NCBI GenBank assembly: GCA_905480425.1 | Contig: CAJQQG010000025.1 | Coordinates: 1 to 34,213, forward strand | Reading direction: 5' to 3' | DNA length: 34,213 nucleotides | From: an uncultured Flavobacteriaceae bacterium | GTDB taxonomy: Bacteria > Bacteroidota > Bacteroidia > Flavobacteriales > Flavobacteriaceae | Shown: piece after piece, positions 8,801-16,362 of the stretch | Layout of the letters: each line of letters opens with the position of its first letter | Position numbering within the stretch: the stretch's first letter is position 1 | The notes under the pieces: generated by a model | The model's input: only the letters and a program-made list of their open reading frames with translations | What the model was told of the DNA's origin: nothing | Databases searched by the model: none | Program-made: the position numbers and the translations under genes

Positions 8801-9196
8801 GAACTTAGTCAGGTAAAAACCCCTTCTGAGTTAAATGACTTTGAACAAACTCTTTTAGATCGTTTTGGGCCGCTTCCTGAGGCTACTAATGGACTTTTAG
8901 ACAGTATGCGCCTTAAATGGGTTGCTACTCAATTAGGTATTGAACGGTTGATTATTAAACGAGGGAGTTGTATTTGTTATTTTGTTTCTGATCAACAAAG
9001 TCCATTTTTCCAAACAGAGTCTTTTTCTTTTTTATTAATGCAAATTCAAAAGGCTCCTGATCGATTAAAGTTAAAAGAAAAAAGTACTCAAAATGGCCCA
9101 AAGTTGCTATTATCAATTCACTCAATTGATGAGATTAAAAAACTAACTAACATTTTGCAAAGTTTAGTTTTTATTAAAGAGACTTCAGCTTCTTAA
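5819..9196 (+). CDS. mfd: transcription-repair coupling factor Mfd
   Basis: An ATP-driven DNA translocase that removes RNA polymerase stalled at lesions and recruits UvrA. Length 1125, close to the E. coli 1148. Order: UvrB-homology region (about 20-230, including GEFAVRGGIIDVF), RNA-polymerase-interaction CarD-like domain (about 433-490, MEVGDYVTHIDHGIGTF), helicase with Walker A GFGKT near 588-593, DEEQ box near 687, motif VI QMRGRVGR near 855, and a C-terminal TRCF domain. The start is unusual. There is no in-frame ATG before about residue 168, inside the UvrB-homology region, and an in-frame stop lies at 5786, so translation must begin at TTG 5819 or a rarer codon. A -7-like TACCTTCG at 5822-5829 overlaps this start. 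The 3' end overlaps the convergent ACT gene by 23 bases. Confidence 0.95.
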   Translation: MYLRQKSTINSTLAVFDTLDSQKAIEKAFFETQCVHIKGFVGSGFSFRIASAFQKQQHTLLLVLDNAEQAAYYLNDFERLLSSEDVLYFPASYRQPYAQETTDNANVLLRSEVLKKISAAKKPRIVVTYPQAVFEKIISQHTLKRITFKVIKNTTLSLSFINESLFEMNFERVDFVTSPGEFAVRGGIIDVFSFAYQHPYRIEFFDDTVERLCSFDVETQRSITSFDSIELLPDTSNNDFTDKRKSILDFFPTQSSFIFFNFDKTTDRLQTLYDKAIETFSTLQATTQYPPEILFVNKKEWVRDSTGKSVLVLERTDQLSIKELIHIKQSPQPAFNKQFDLLITHLNNNHNDGFENTLFCSNKEQTKRFHDIFQELEKTVHYKTKEVSIFEGFEDLEAKWAFFSDHQIFERYHKYKLKSDLTRKQALNLKELTQMEVGDYVTHIDHGIGTFGGLQRIEVEDKWQEAIKLIYGERDILYLSIHSLHKISKYNGKDGSVPKIYKLGSKAWKILKQKTKTKVKEIAFNLIELYAKRRQKIGFSFDPDSYLQWELEASFMYEDTPDQGKATQAVKADMESQQPMDRLVCGDVGFGKTEVAIRAAFKAADNSKQVVILVPTTILAFQHYKTFSNRLKELPVRVDYINRFRSSKDRTQILQDLEAGKIDILIGTHQLVNKNVVFKDLGLLIVDEEQKFGVAVKEKIRSLKANIDVLTLTATPIPRTLQFSLMAARDLSVIATPPPNRYPIESEVVRFSETLIRDGIMYELQRGGQVFFIHNRVENITEVAGLVQRLVPDARIAIGHGKLEGNKLEKTLLGFMEGEYDILIATTIIENGLDVPNANTIFINNANNFGLSDLHQMRGRVGRSNKKAFCYFITPPHSAMSSDAQKRIKTIEQFSALGSGIQIAMKDLEIRGAGDLLGGEQSGFINEMGFETYQKILQEAIDELKENEFKELYDDDQNDEIKTYVKEVQIDTDLELFIPDDYVNIVKERLALYQELSQVKTPSELNDFEQTLLDRFGPLPEATNGLLDSMRLKWVATQLGIERLIIKRGSCICYFVSDQQSPFFQTESFSFLLMQIQKAPDRLKLKEKSTQNGPKLLLSIHSIDEIKKLTNILQSLVFIKETSAS
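5822..5829 (+). promoter_or_regulatory. possible mfd promoter -7 element
   Basis: TACCTTCG matches TAnnTTTG in seven of eight positions and is followed by CC, a context common in flavobacterial promoters. It overlaps the first codons of the assigned mfd start, which makes either this promoter or that start codon doubtful. Confidence 0.35.
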
Positions 9197-9836
9197 TTTC
9201 CTCAAAAGCACTACTTACCTGCTGCTCATCAATTAAAATGGTAAATTCATTAGAGGTAGAAATTATTTCATTTACATTAATTCCCTCCCATGAAAGGCGT
9301 TGAAAAATAAAATAATAAATTCCAGGAATGGTAACATTTTCTGTGGGAAGCTTTATTGTAATTGAGGATAAGTTTTCGACTTTTGAATGACACGTCTCTT
9401 CACTGAAAATAGTATCCACTAACTCAGAAATATTTTGACTTACAATAATATTTGACTCCGCTACTCCTCTTGAAGAAGTGTAAAAAACTTCTTTTATATG
9501 TTCAATTTTTTTTAATAAATGAGCTTGATTTAATAACAAAGTTTCGGAGATGGAAAAGCTATAGTCAATAAGAGAAGACCTAACAGTAATATCACCCATA
9601 TTTTTCAAAACACCTGTTATTTTAGCTGAACCTGATGAAAATTCTGCATCATCCGAAGCACGCTTTAAAGACATTACAATGGCTCCCTGATTTACTGTTT
9701 TTCTCATTACATTTTCAATATCAGGCTGAATTTGTCTAGCTAATGATGTAAGGTTTATGATTCCATCTGAAAGAGCAGATGATAAATAAGGCTTAGTCTT
9801 AATATATGTCGCTACGGTTGAAGCAATAGTTCTCAT
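9174..9836 (-). CDS. ACT-domain protein of unknown function
   Basis: A 220-residue soluble protein of a family widespread in Flavobacteriia. The N-terminal part (1-60, VATYIKTKPYLSSALSDGI then NLTSLARQIQ) looks like a small helical, DNA-binding-type region. A middle domain (about 70-145) contains GDITVRSS and SISETLLLN. The C-terminus (about 155-220, IKLPTENVTIPGIYYFIF, NEIISTSNEFTILI) resembles the ACT fold that binds amino acids in aspartate kinases. There is no kinase domain, so the label aspartate kinase sometimes attached to such proteins is misleading; a ligand-sensing regulator is my inference. It converges on mfd with a 23-base overlap, and its promoter element is at 9853-9860. Confidence 0.8.
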   Translation of the reverse strand: MRTIASTVATYIKTKPYLSSALSDGIINLTSLARQIQPDIENVMRKTVNQGAIVMSLKRASDDAEFSSGSAKITGVLKNMGDITVRSSLIDYSFSISETLLLNQAHLLKKIEHIKEVFYTSSRGVAESNIIVSQNISELVDTIFSEETCHSKVENLSSITIKLPTENVTIPGIYYFIFQRLSWEGINVNEIISTSNEFTILIDEQQVSSAFEEIKKLKSL

Positions 9837-9852
9837 AACATTAGATTTTTAA

Positions 9853-9860
9853 CAAAAGTA
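9853..9860 (-). promoter_or_regulatory. promoter -7 element of the ACT-domain gene
   Basis: The minus strand reads TACTTTTG, a perfect TAnnTTTG, 16 bases upstream of the ATG at 9836. Between the two lies a two-codon reading frame ATG TTA TGA (9841-9833) whose stop overlaps the start ATG. No TTG at standard spacing. Confidence 0.55.
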
Positions 9861-10284
9861 ATTATTTTAAACAATTTGTTGCATCTAAAACATTATTCTA
9901 GTTCATAAAACGAATTAACAATTTGATTATTAATTTGTATTAATGTAAAATATTTGTTTAAAATTCAACAAAATATCTAGTGATATATTTTTTAATATAA
10001 TATCAAGAAAAAGAATTAATGCCCTTTTTGTTAAGATGAAATACCTAGAAGAAATTGAAAATATTTTTATGGTCTCCCCTTGTAAACAAATGAAAATATA
10101 ATTTTCAAAAAAAAAACAATCTACTTAAGTTAAAACAATATTATGATTTTTAAAAATTCTTCAAAAGAAACGAGATAGCTATTTTTTCTTCTTTTTGAAC
10201 CATGAGGTTTTGTTCTGAAATGATTGTATGATTTAGAGAAATTAAAAGACGTGCTTTTGTAATTTAAATAGGGAAATAATTGTT

Positions 10285-10292
10285 TATTTTTG
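10285..10292 (+). promoter_or_regulatory. promoter -7 element of metG
   Basis: TATTTTTG is a perfect TAnnTTTG, 19 bases upstream of the metG ATG at 10312. The nearest upstream TTG (10257-10259) is 25 bases away, slightly beyond the usual spacing. Five bases after the element is an ATG that begins a two-codon frame (10298-10306). Confidence 0.6.
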
Positions 10293-10311
10293 AAAAAATG
10301 AAGTGACCATT

Positions 10312-12366
10312 ATGCCAAAACGTTACACAATAACCGCAGCCCTTCCCTATACTAATGGTCCCATTCATATTGGGCATTTAGCTGGAGTGTATATACCTGC
10401 TGATATTTACACTCGTTATTTACGAGGCCAAGGAAAAGATGTTGCTTTTATTTGTGGAAGCGATGAGCACGGTGTAGCCATATCACTAAAAGCAAAAAAA
10501 GAAGGAAAAACTCCTCAAGAAATTATCGATACTTATGATCAAATCATTAGAGATTCTTTTAGAAAATTTGGTATTACTTTTGATAATTATTCTCGCACCT
10601 CCAGAAAAATTCATCATGAAACAGCACAAGGATTCTTTAAGCAGTTAAATGAAAAAAAAATTTTTGAGGAAATAAATTCGGATCAATTATATGATCCTGA
10701 AGCTCAACAATTTTTAGCAGATAGGTTTGTTTTGGGAACCTGTCCAATATGTCAAAATGCAGAGGCTTATGGAGATCAATGTGAAAGCTGTGGCAGTAGT
10801 TTAAGTGCCACAGAACTTATTAATCCAAAATCAACAATTAGTGGTGCAAAGCCTGAATTAAAAAAAACAAAGCATTGGTATCTTCCTTTAAATAAGTATG
10901 AAAATTTTATTAGCGATTGGATTCTTACAGGACATCAAAAAGATTGGAAACCCAATGTCTATGGTCAAGTAAAATCATGGATTGATACTGGTTTAAAGCC
11001 AAGAGCAGTTACCCGTGATTTAGACTGGGGGATACCAGTACCTTTAAAAGGGGAATTGGGAAAAGTCCTCTATGTTTGGTTTGATGCACCAATAGGATAT
11101 ATTTCATCTACAAAAGAATGGGCAGATCAAAAAGGAATTGATTGGGAACCTTATTGGAAAGACAAGGATACACAATTGGTACATTTTATTGGAAAAGATA
11201 ATATTGTTTTTCACTGTATTATTTTCCCAATCATGCTTCATGCTTCTGGAGAATATATTTTACCGGAAAATGTTCCTGCTAACGAATTTTTAAACTTAGA
11301 GGGTCAGAAAATCTCTACTTCTAAAAACTGGGCAGTTTGGTTACACGAATATTTAGAGGAATTTCCTGAACATCAGGATGTTTTACGCTATGTATTAACA
11401 GCAAATGCACCTGAAACAAAAGACAATGACTTTACTTGGGATGAATTTCAAGCACGAAACAATAATGAATTAGTAGCCATTTATGGAAATTTTATTAACC
11501 GTGTAGTTGTCCTCACCCATAAATATTATGCTGGGGAAGTTCCGAAGGCTTCTGAGCTTTTAAAAATTGACCGTGATGTTCTTTCAGAAATGAGGCTGCT
11601 CCCCAAAAAAATTGGAACTTCTATTGAACTTTATCGTTTTAGAGAAGCTAGTCAGCTCTTAATGCAACTTGCAAGAATTGGGAATAAATATCTAGCCGAT
11701 TCAGAGCCTTGGAAACTTATTAAATCAAATCCTGAGCGCGTTAAAACGATCATGAATACAGCACTTCAAATCGCAACCGGTCTATCTGTAATTAGTGAAC
11801 CTATTTTACCCTTTACAGCTTCTAAATTAAAAAACATGTTGAATTTAAATGTGACTCATTTAAAATGGAAGGATGTTTCAACGAATACTATACTAATCCA
11901 ATCTGGACATCTAATTAGAACAGCTAAACTCCTATTTCAAAAAGTTGAAGATGAACAAATGGAGTTTCAACGCTCAAAATTAAAAGCGAGTAGTCTAGCA
12001 AATAAAACAGAAACTGTTACGATTTTACCCTTAAAACCCAAAACAAGTTTTGAAAATTTTGCGGCATTAGATCTCAAAGTAGCTGTTATTGTTGCTGCTA
12101 AAAAAGTGTCTAAAACAAAAAAATTAATGGAGATAACAGTAAGAATTGGATCGGAGGAAAGGACTGTTGTCTCAGGTATTGCATTAGACTTTAATGTAGA
12201 CGAACTTATAGGGAAAAAAGTTACTCTTTTGACCAATCTTCAACCAAGAACCCTTAAAGGAATTGAAAGTAATGGAATGATCTTATTGGGAGAAAATAGC
12301 GAAGGTCAATTTGTGTTTGTTTCTCCTGAAGCAGAAGACACAAAAACAGGATTGTCCATCCATTAA
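10312..12366 (+). CDS. metG: methionyl-tRNA synthetase
   Basis: Charges tRNA-Met with methionine in the cytoplasm. 684 residues, with the class I signature HIGH at 19-22, a zinc knuckle with C144, C147, C157 and C160, and the second signature KISTS at 333-337. The anticodon-binding helical domain follows, and a C-terminal EMAPII/Trbp111-like tRNA-binding OB domain starts near 583 (FAALDLKVAVI), as in dimeric bacterial MetG. I chose the ATG at 10312 (MPKRYTITAAL); a GTG at 10303 would add three residues but sits in the leader, overlapping the two-codon frame ATG AAG TGA. The stop codon directly abuts the ATG of the deacetylase gene, so the two are probably translated from one mRNA. Confidence 0.97.
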   Translation: MPKRYTITAALPYTNGPIHIGHLAGVYIPADIYTRYLRGQGKDVAFICGSDEHGVAISLKAKKEGKTPQEIIDTYDQIIRDSFRKFGITFDNYSRTSRKIHHETAQGFFKQLNEKKIFEEINSDQLYDPEAQQFLADRFVLGTCPICQNAEAYGDQCESCGSSLSATELINPKSTISGAKPELKKTKHWYLPLNKYENFISDWILTGHQKDWKPNVYGQVKSWIDTGLKPRAVTRDLDWGIPVPLKGELGKVLYVWFDAPIGYISSTKEWADQKGIDWEPYWKDKDTQLVHFIGKDNIVFHCIIFPIMLHASGEYILPENVPANEFLNLEGQKISTSKNWAVWLHEYLEEFPEHQDVLRYVLTANAPETKDNDFTWDEFQARNNNELVAIYGNFINRVVVLTHKYYAGEVPKASELLKIDRDVLSEMRLLPKKIGTSIELYRFREASQLLMQLARIGNKYLADSEPWKLIKSNPERVKTIMNTALQIATGLSVISEPILPFTASKLKNMLNLNVTHLKWKDVSTNTILIQSGHLIRTAKLLFQKVEDEQMEFQRSKLKASSLANKTETVTILPLKPKTSFENFAALDLKVAVIVAAKKVSKTKKLMEITVRIGSEERTVVSGIALDFNVDELIGKKVTLLTNLQPRTLKGIESNGMILLGENSEGQFVFVSPEAEDTKTGLSIH

Positions 12367-13284
12367 ATGGAGTTAACTTCTTTTATTCCAATAGCATACG
12401 ATCCTATATACAGGCTCCCACTTCCGGGAAATCATCGTTTCCCTATGGAAAAATATGAACTTCTTCCACAACAATTACTCCATGAAGGAACCTGTGAACC
12501 ATCTGATTTTTTCACACCAACCAAAGTCGCATTAGAAAATGTATTCCGTATTCATAAAAAAGAATATGTGACTAGGCTTATCAATTTAAATTTAACTCAA
12601 AGAGAGATTCGAAAAATTGGTTTTCCTCTTACAAAGGAATTGGTAGAAAGAGAACTTATGATAGCAGGGGGGACTATTATGGGTTGTGAAAAAGCTTTAA
12701 AAACAGGAATCGCCATGAATATTGCAGGAGGAACACACCATGCTTTTTCTGATTGTGGAGAAGCTTTTTGCTTACTTAATGACCAGGCTATTGCAGCTCA
12801 ATATTTACTTGACCAAAAGAAAGCATCTCAAATATTAATTCTTGACTTAGATGTACATCAAGGAAATGGTACTGCTGCTATTTTTGAATCAAATACAAAA
12901 ATATTTACTCTTTCTGTTCATGGAGCAAAAAATTATCCCTTTCGAAAAGAAAAAAGTGACTTGGATATTGCGCTAGAGGATGATGCTGGCGACAAAAAAT
13001 ACTTGGATAAAATCAAAAAAATAATTCCTGAATTGATAGACAATATTAAACCTGACTTTATTTTTTATCTGTCTGGTGTAGATGTTTTAGGCACAGACAA
13101 GCTGGGTAGGTTAAATCTTACCATTGAAGGATGTAAAGAACGAGATACATTTGTGCTAAAACAATGTAATGATAGAAACATTCCGCTTCAATGCAGTATG
13201 GGAGGTGGATATTCTAAGGACATAAAGGTCATTATTGAAGCGCATGCTAATACTTATAGAGCGGCAAAAACAATATATACCTAA
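12367..13284 (+). CDS. histone-deacetylase-family (class IV-like) zinc amidohydrolase
   Basis: A 305-residue metal-dependent deacetylase of the arginase/HDAC fold. The catalytic pair lies in GGTHHAF (H124, H125), the metal ligands D162 and H164 lie in DLDVHQGNG, and a third Asp lies in SGVDVLGTD. The transition-state Tyr is in GGGY near the C-terminus. The N-terminal HRFPMEKYELL is typical of the class IV (HDAC11-like) bacterial branch. Natural substrates of these bacterial enzymes (acetyl-lysine, acetylpolyamine or another acyl amide) are mostly unknown. It starts immediately after the metG stop and converges on the CBS gene with a 4-base overlap. No signal peptide, so cytoplasmic. Confidence 0.9.
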   Translation: MELTSFIPIAYDPIYRLPLPGNHRFPMEKYELLPQQLLHEGTCEPSDFFTPTKVALENVFRIHKKEYVTRLINLNLTQREIRKIGFPLTKELVERELMIAGGTIMGCEKALKTGIAMNIAGGTHHAFSDCGEAFCLLNDQAIAAQYLLDQKKASQILILDLDVHQGNGTAAIFESNTKIFTLSVHGAKNYPFRKEKSDLDIALEDDAGDKKYLDKIKKIIPELIDNIKPDFIFYLSGVDVLGTDKLGRLNLTIEGCKERDTFVLKQCNDRNIPLQCSMGGGYSKDIKVIIEAHANTYRAAKTIYT

Positions 13285-13745
13285 CGCCATGTTTGACTTT
13301 TCATGTTAAGGGCTGCAATCACAATATCTTTTCTACTTACTTGACCTACTAAAAGATTTTTTTCCATAACAGGGTAACGTCTTCTGCTTGATTTAGAAAA
13401 TAATGCTGCTGCGTCAAACACACTTGTATTAGCCGCTATGGTATCTACTTTTTTAGTCATAAAATGAGCAACAGACTTATCCAATATAGGCATATTAAAA
13501 TATCGGCTGTCTGAAATTTCTTTCATACAGTCAGCTTCAGAGATAACCCCTACTAGATCTCCATCATTATTTACCACTGGACCTCCCGAAATTCTATGTT
13601 TAATAAATGCTGCCATAACTTCATGAATCGTTTGCATTGGATTAAAGAGAATTAATTGACGTGTCATAATATCTGAAACCACTAATTTACTTGGAGTCGG
13701 TTTTACTTTTTGGGCGCGTTCGCCTTGAAAACTTTTTATTGGCAT
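13281..13745 (-). CDS. two-CBS-domain protein
   Basis: A 154-residue cytoplasmic protein made almost entirely of two CBS domains (about 23-80, with HRISGGPVVNNDGDLVGVIS, and 87-147, with RRRYPVMEKNLLVGQVS). CBS pairs (Bateman modules) bind adenine nucleotides or S-adenosylmethionine and usually regulate a partner enzyme, channel or transporter. No effector domain is fused, so its partner is unknown. The first 22 residues are basic and probably flexible. It is convergent with the deacetylase (overlap 13281-13284) and divergent from the YeeZ-like gene. Confidence 0.9.
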   Translation of the reverse strand: MPIKSFQGERAQKVKPTPSKLVVSDIMTRQLILFNPMQTIHEVMAAFIKHRISGGPVVNNDGDLVGVISEADCMKEISDSRYFNMPILDKSVAHFMTKKVDTIAANTSVFDAAALFSKSSRRRYPVMEKNLLVGQVSRKDIVIAALNMKSQTWR

Positions 13746-13865
13746 AACAAATAAAGTGTTAGTGATTTTTAAATATAACGAATTCTTCCTGATATTAATA
13801 AGATTATTTCAACACACAGGCTTTATTAATAAAAATATATAGGTATTTTGGATAAATTTTTGAAA

Positions 13866-14663
13866 ATGAAAGTTATAGGAATTTTAGGTTGTGGTTGGCT
13901 AGGAATTCCTCTAGGTTTAGATTTACAAAAGAAAAAATGGCAGGTAAAAGCTTCTAGAAGAAGTGATGAGGGAATAGAGCTACTTAAAAAAAATAGATTA
14001 GAGTACTACAAAATTGAGATTACTTCACAAAACATAAAAGGAAACATCGATTTCTTTAAGGAATTATCTTGCCTAATCATATCCCTTCCGCCAAATAGAA
14101 AAAGTCAATCAAATAACTATGTTCAAAAAATACGTTTAATCCTAAAAAAAATTAGACCACTAAAAATCAAAAAAATTATTTTTTTAAGTAGTATCTCGGT
14201 GTATGGACCTATTGCCGGCGTTTATGACGAAACAATAACTCCAAGACCTCAAAGACATTCTGCTAAAGCATTATTAAGTTGTGAACAAGAGGTATTAGAT
14301 TATGCTCCTTCATCAATTATTATTAGGCTAGGTGGTTTAATTGGTTATGATAGAAATCCTATTTTTCAATTACAAGGAAAACTAATTACAAATCCAGAAG
14401 GGGTTATTAACTTTATTACTCAAAGAGACGCCATAGGAGGTATCGAAGCAATTCTCAAGCTACCAATAGAAAAAGGAGGAATATTTAATCTGGTATCACC
14501 TCATCATCCAAAAAGAAAAGAATACTACGAGTTTGTAGCAAAAAAATATGCCTTACCAGCCCCTAACTTTAATGAAGATAAATTTGTCCATAGGGTAATT
14601 AATAGTGATGCTATTTTGAGGGAAACAACTTTTGAATTTAAAGATGATAATCTGTTAATATAA
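13866..14663 (+). CDS. YeeZ-like NAD(P)-binding epimerase-family protein
   Basis: A 265-residue extended-SDR-like protein. The N-terminal Rossmann motif is GILGCGWLGIPLG, followed by ISLPPNR, a Ser-Tyr pair in SSISVYG, and a C-terminal part (NLVSPHHPKRKEYY) that closely resembles E. coli YeeZ. The usual YxxxK catalytic motif is not obvious, as in YeeZ, so enzymatic activity is uncertain and the substrate unknown. I start at ATG 13866; an in-frame TTG at 13848 adds six residues without family support. The next plus-strand gene begins 56 bases downstream and may be co-transcribed. Confidence 0.85.
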   Translation: MKVIGILGCGWLGIPLGLDLQKKKWQVKASRRSDEGIELLKKNRLEYYKIEITSQNIKGNIDFFKELSCLIISLPPNRKSQSNNYVQKIRLILKKIRPLKIKKIIFLSSISVYGPIAGVYDETITPRPQRHSAKALLSCEQEVLDYAPSSIIIRLGGLIGYDRNPIFQLQGKLITNPEGVINFITQRDAIGGIEAILKLPIEKGGIFNLVSPHHPKRKEYYEFVAKKYALPAPNFNEDKFVHRVINSDAILRETTFEFKDDNLLI

Positions 14664-14719
14664 AGTTTAGAGTTGGCGAAAAATCAATAATGCTTTAACT
14701 ATCTTGATATTAATTAAAC

Positions 14720-15172
14720 ATGGGAAAACAAAACCAATATATCGCACAATTAGAAAAGCTACTTACGCATTTAAAAAACGCGAAGCTAACCTATTTAAAA
14801 GCAGCTGACGAGGCTAATGCTTCTGAAGAAAAACGTTTTTTCAATCAAGAAGCTCTTCTAAGAAATCGTTTTTTTCAAGAGGTTTTAAGTGAAATTCAAA
14901 CCTTAGGTATGTCATATGATGACCTGGTAATAGGTGGATTCAATTTCAATCAATTGTTAATATCTTCTGTTGATATTCTTAAAAATTCAACTTTAGATAA
15001 ATGTCTTCAGTCTGATACAATTCTACTTGAAATATATTCAAAAATACTGCCTTTCATAGAAGACACATCAAAATTTGATCGTCATATTAATGTAATTAAA
15101 AAGGCGATTAATGAAAATAATCCTTCCTTTTCAATGCTCGCAGTTGAAAATCAAATCAATCCCTCTTATTAA
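14720..15172 (+). CDS. DUF2383-like helical-bundle protein
   Basis: 150 residues, no signal peptide or membrane segment, predicted almost wholly helical. Helices can be read at about 6-33, 35-62, 82-111 and 114-131, a layout like the DUF2383 (ferritin-like four-helix) family, whose members are often stress-linked. It lacks the paired Glu/ExxH iron motifs of true ferritins, so I infer no metal site. The assignment rests on pattern similarity. Its stop codon overlaps that of the convergent lipoprotein gene by 4 bases. Confidence 0.6.
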   Translation: MGKQNQYIAQLEKLLTHLKNAKLTYLKAADEANASEEKRFFNQEALLRNRFFQEVLSEIQTLGMSYDDLVIGGFNFNQLLISSVDILKNSTLDKCLQSDTILLEIYSKILPFIEDTSKFDRHINVIKKAINENNPSFSMLAVENQINPSY

Positions 15173-15696
15173 TCTTTCTCAATATTTTTTTGAGATACTG
15201 CGGCATTTTCAGCATCTAAGGTTGTCATTCTTGAAACTAGAGCATTATATGATTCATAAAGTTTGTTTAAGGAAGGAATTAAAGAATCTTTACGATAATA
15301 TTGTGTGAAATAGCGAGATTTTAGTGCTTGCATTTCCACAACTTTTAATCGGCTTCTAATTTGAGGAACCTCTAAAGTTCCTGGTAATGTCTTTTTAGAA
15401 ACTTCTTTTAATCGTCCTGAGAGTGATAATAAATCAACTTGAACATCTCTAAGATTTAGATCAGATAAGCGTTTTAAAGACTCGTGAAGTTTTTTAAAAT
15501 CTTGCCATTCTTCTAATCCTTCAGATCTTAAAAAAACTCCCGGATACTCTATAAGGTTAAAATTTATTGCCTGATTTAGTGTGAGTGAATCTATGGAATC
15601 TACTTTAAGACCAGAAGAAACTACCTGGTTAGTATCAGTATTATTACATGACTGTAAAATCATTAATAAAAGAAATAAATACTCTATTTTTTTCAT
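15169..15696 (-). CDS. lipoprotein of unknown function at the end of the carotenoid operon
   Basis: 175 residues. The N-terminus MKKIEYLFLLLMILQSC is a lipoprotein signal with lipobox LQSC (lipidated C17). The mature part is helical and charged (for example RLSDLNLRDVQVDLLSLSG, KLYESYNALVSR), suggesting coiled-coil or bundle structure. I do not recognise the family. It begins 12 bases after the cruF stop on the same strand, so it is probably transcribed with crtA, crtD and cruF. No known carotenoid enzyme is a lipoprotein, so it may act in pigment placement in the envelope or simply be a read-through neighbour. It overlaps the DUF2383-like gene tail to tail by 4 bases. Confidence 0.8.
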   Translation of the reverse strand: MKKIEYLFLLLMILQSCNNTDTNQVVSSGLKVDSIDSLTLNQAINFNLIEYPGVFLRSEGLEEWQDFKKLHESLKRLSDLNLRDVQVDLLSLSGRLKEVSKKTLPGTLEVPQIRSRLKVVEMQALKSRYFTQYYRKDSLIPSLNKLYESYNALVSRMTTLDAENAAVSQKNIEKD

Positions 15697-15708
15697 TTAC
15701 TTTTTTCT

Positions 15709-16362
15709 TTAGAGTTCTAAGGTATTTAACTTTAATAAAAGTATTAGGAAAAATAAAACTTGAAGTAAAAACAAATGAATAGGAAAAGGTCCTTTAATTT
15801 TGATTTTAAAATAATGAAAGGCACATTGTAATGGTATAGCAACGATCGTCCATCCTAAATAATTATGAAATGATGCTAGACCACTCTCAAAAGTCCAAAA
15901 GTCCAATTTCGGCGCAACGGGTTCCATCACTAAATCTAAAAATAACATAAGTACTAACCCTGTAAAGATTCTAGCTAAAAGAGAATCTGTAAAATATTGA
16001 GCAATAAATCCTGTAATAAAGATAAGAATACACCAATTTAATCCAATAGTAATTGGGACCCCCATAATTTTAATTCCAAGAGCTTCACCATAAGAATAAT
16101 TACCAAAAAGGAAACCATACTTAACACCAATAATCTCAGCCAACATTCCTGTGAAAAAACATGCTATAACTAGATAAAATACTTTTTTATTTAGCTTGGT
16201 GTTAAGTATGAGCAATATAAAACTAAGTGATAAATTTAAAGGAGTTGCTTTAACAAACCAAAGTGCGTCACCATAAATAATACCTATCATTCCTGAAACA
16301 TGAAATAGCCATATTAAGCCAATGGAAATATTTTGTTTTGTTAAAAGAGAGTCACTATTCAT
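15709..16362 (-). CDS. cruF: carotenoid 1,2-hydratase, CruF family
   Basis: An integral membrane protein of 217 residues with about six or seven hydrophobic helices, matching the CruF/DUF422 carotenoid biosynthesis family. Conserved text includes GNYSYGEALGIKIMGVPITI and DLVMEPVAPKLDFW. CruF adds water across the 1',2' double bond of an acyclic carotenoid psi end, giving the 1'-hydroxyl, and is unrelated in sequence to CrtC, which does the same reaction in purple bacteria. Its ATG overlaps the crtD stop (ATGA at 16362-16359), typical of translational coupling. Hydration by CruF followed by CrtD desaturation is the order in myxol-type pathways. Confidence 0.88.
   Translation of the reverse strand: MNSDSLLTKQNISIGLIWLFHVSGMIGIIYGDALWFVKATPLNLSLSFILLILNTKLNKKVFYLVIACFFTGMLAEIIGVKYGFLFGNYSYGEALGIKIMGVPITIGLNWCILIFITGFIAQYFTDSLLARIFTGLVLMLFLDLVMEPVAPKLDFWTFESGLASFHNYLGWTIVAIPLQCAFHYFKIKIKGPFPIHLFLLQVLFFLILLLKLNTLEL

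Larger units (their letters stand above)
9837..10311. other. 475-base AT-rich intergenic region between divergent genes, no convincing gene
   Basis: The longest stretch without a gene in the window. It holds the promoter elements of its two flanking genes (9853-9860 minus, 10285-10292 plus). The longest ATG frames I noticed are a 21-codon frame on plus (10036-10101) and a 17-codon frame on minus, neither with family resemblance. No tRNA, T-box-like element or strong GC hairpin is visible. It could hold an unrecognised small RNA or be decayed sequence. Confidence 0.6.

Noticed and set aside
9174-9836. Label aspartate kinase for the ACT-domain protein
   Set aside because: Only the ACT-like C-terminal part fits; no amino-acid kinase domain is present in 220 residues.
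10036-10101. 21-codon frame (MKYLEEIENIF...) in the metG upstream gap
   Set aside because: Too short, no ribosome site or conserved motif visible; kept only as a possibility in the gap entry.
10303-10311. GTG start for metG
   Set aside because: Adds three residues without family support and overlaps the two-codon upstream ORF; ATG 10312 is preferred.
13848-13865. TTG start for the YeeZ-like protein
   Set aside because: The Rossmann motif normally follows the start directly, as from ATG 13866.
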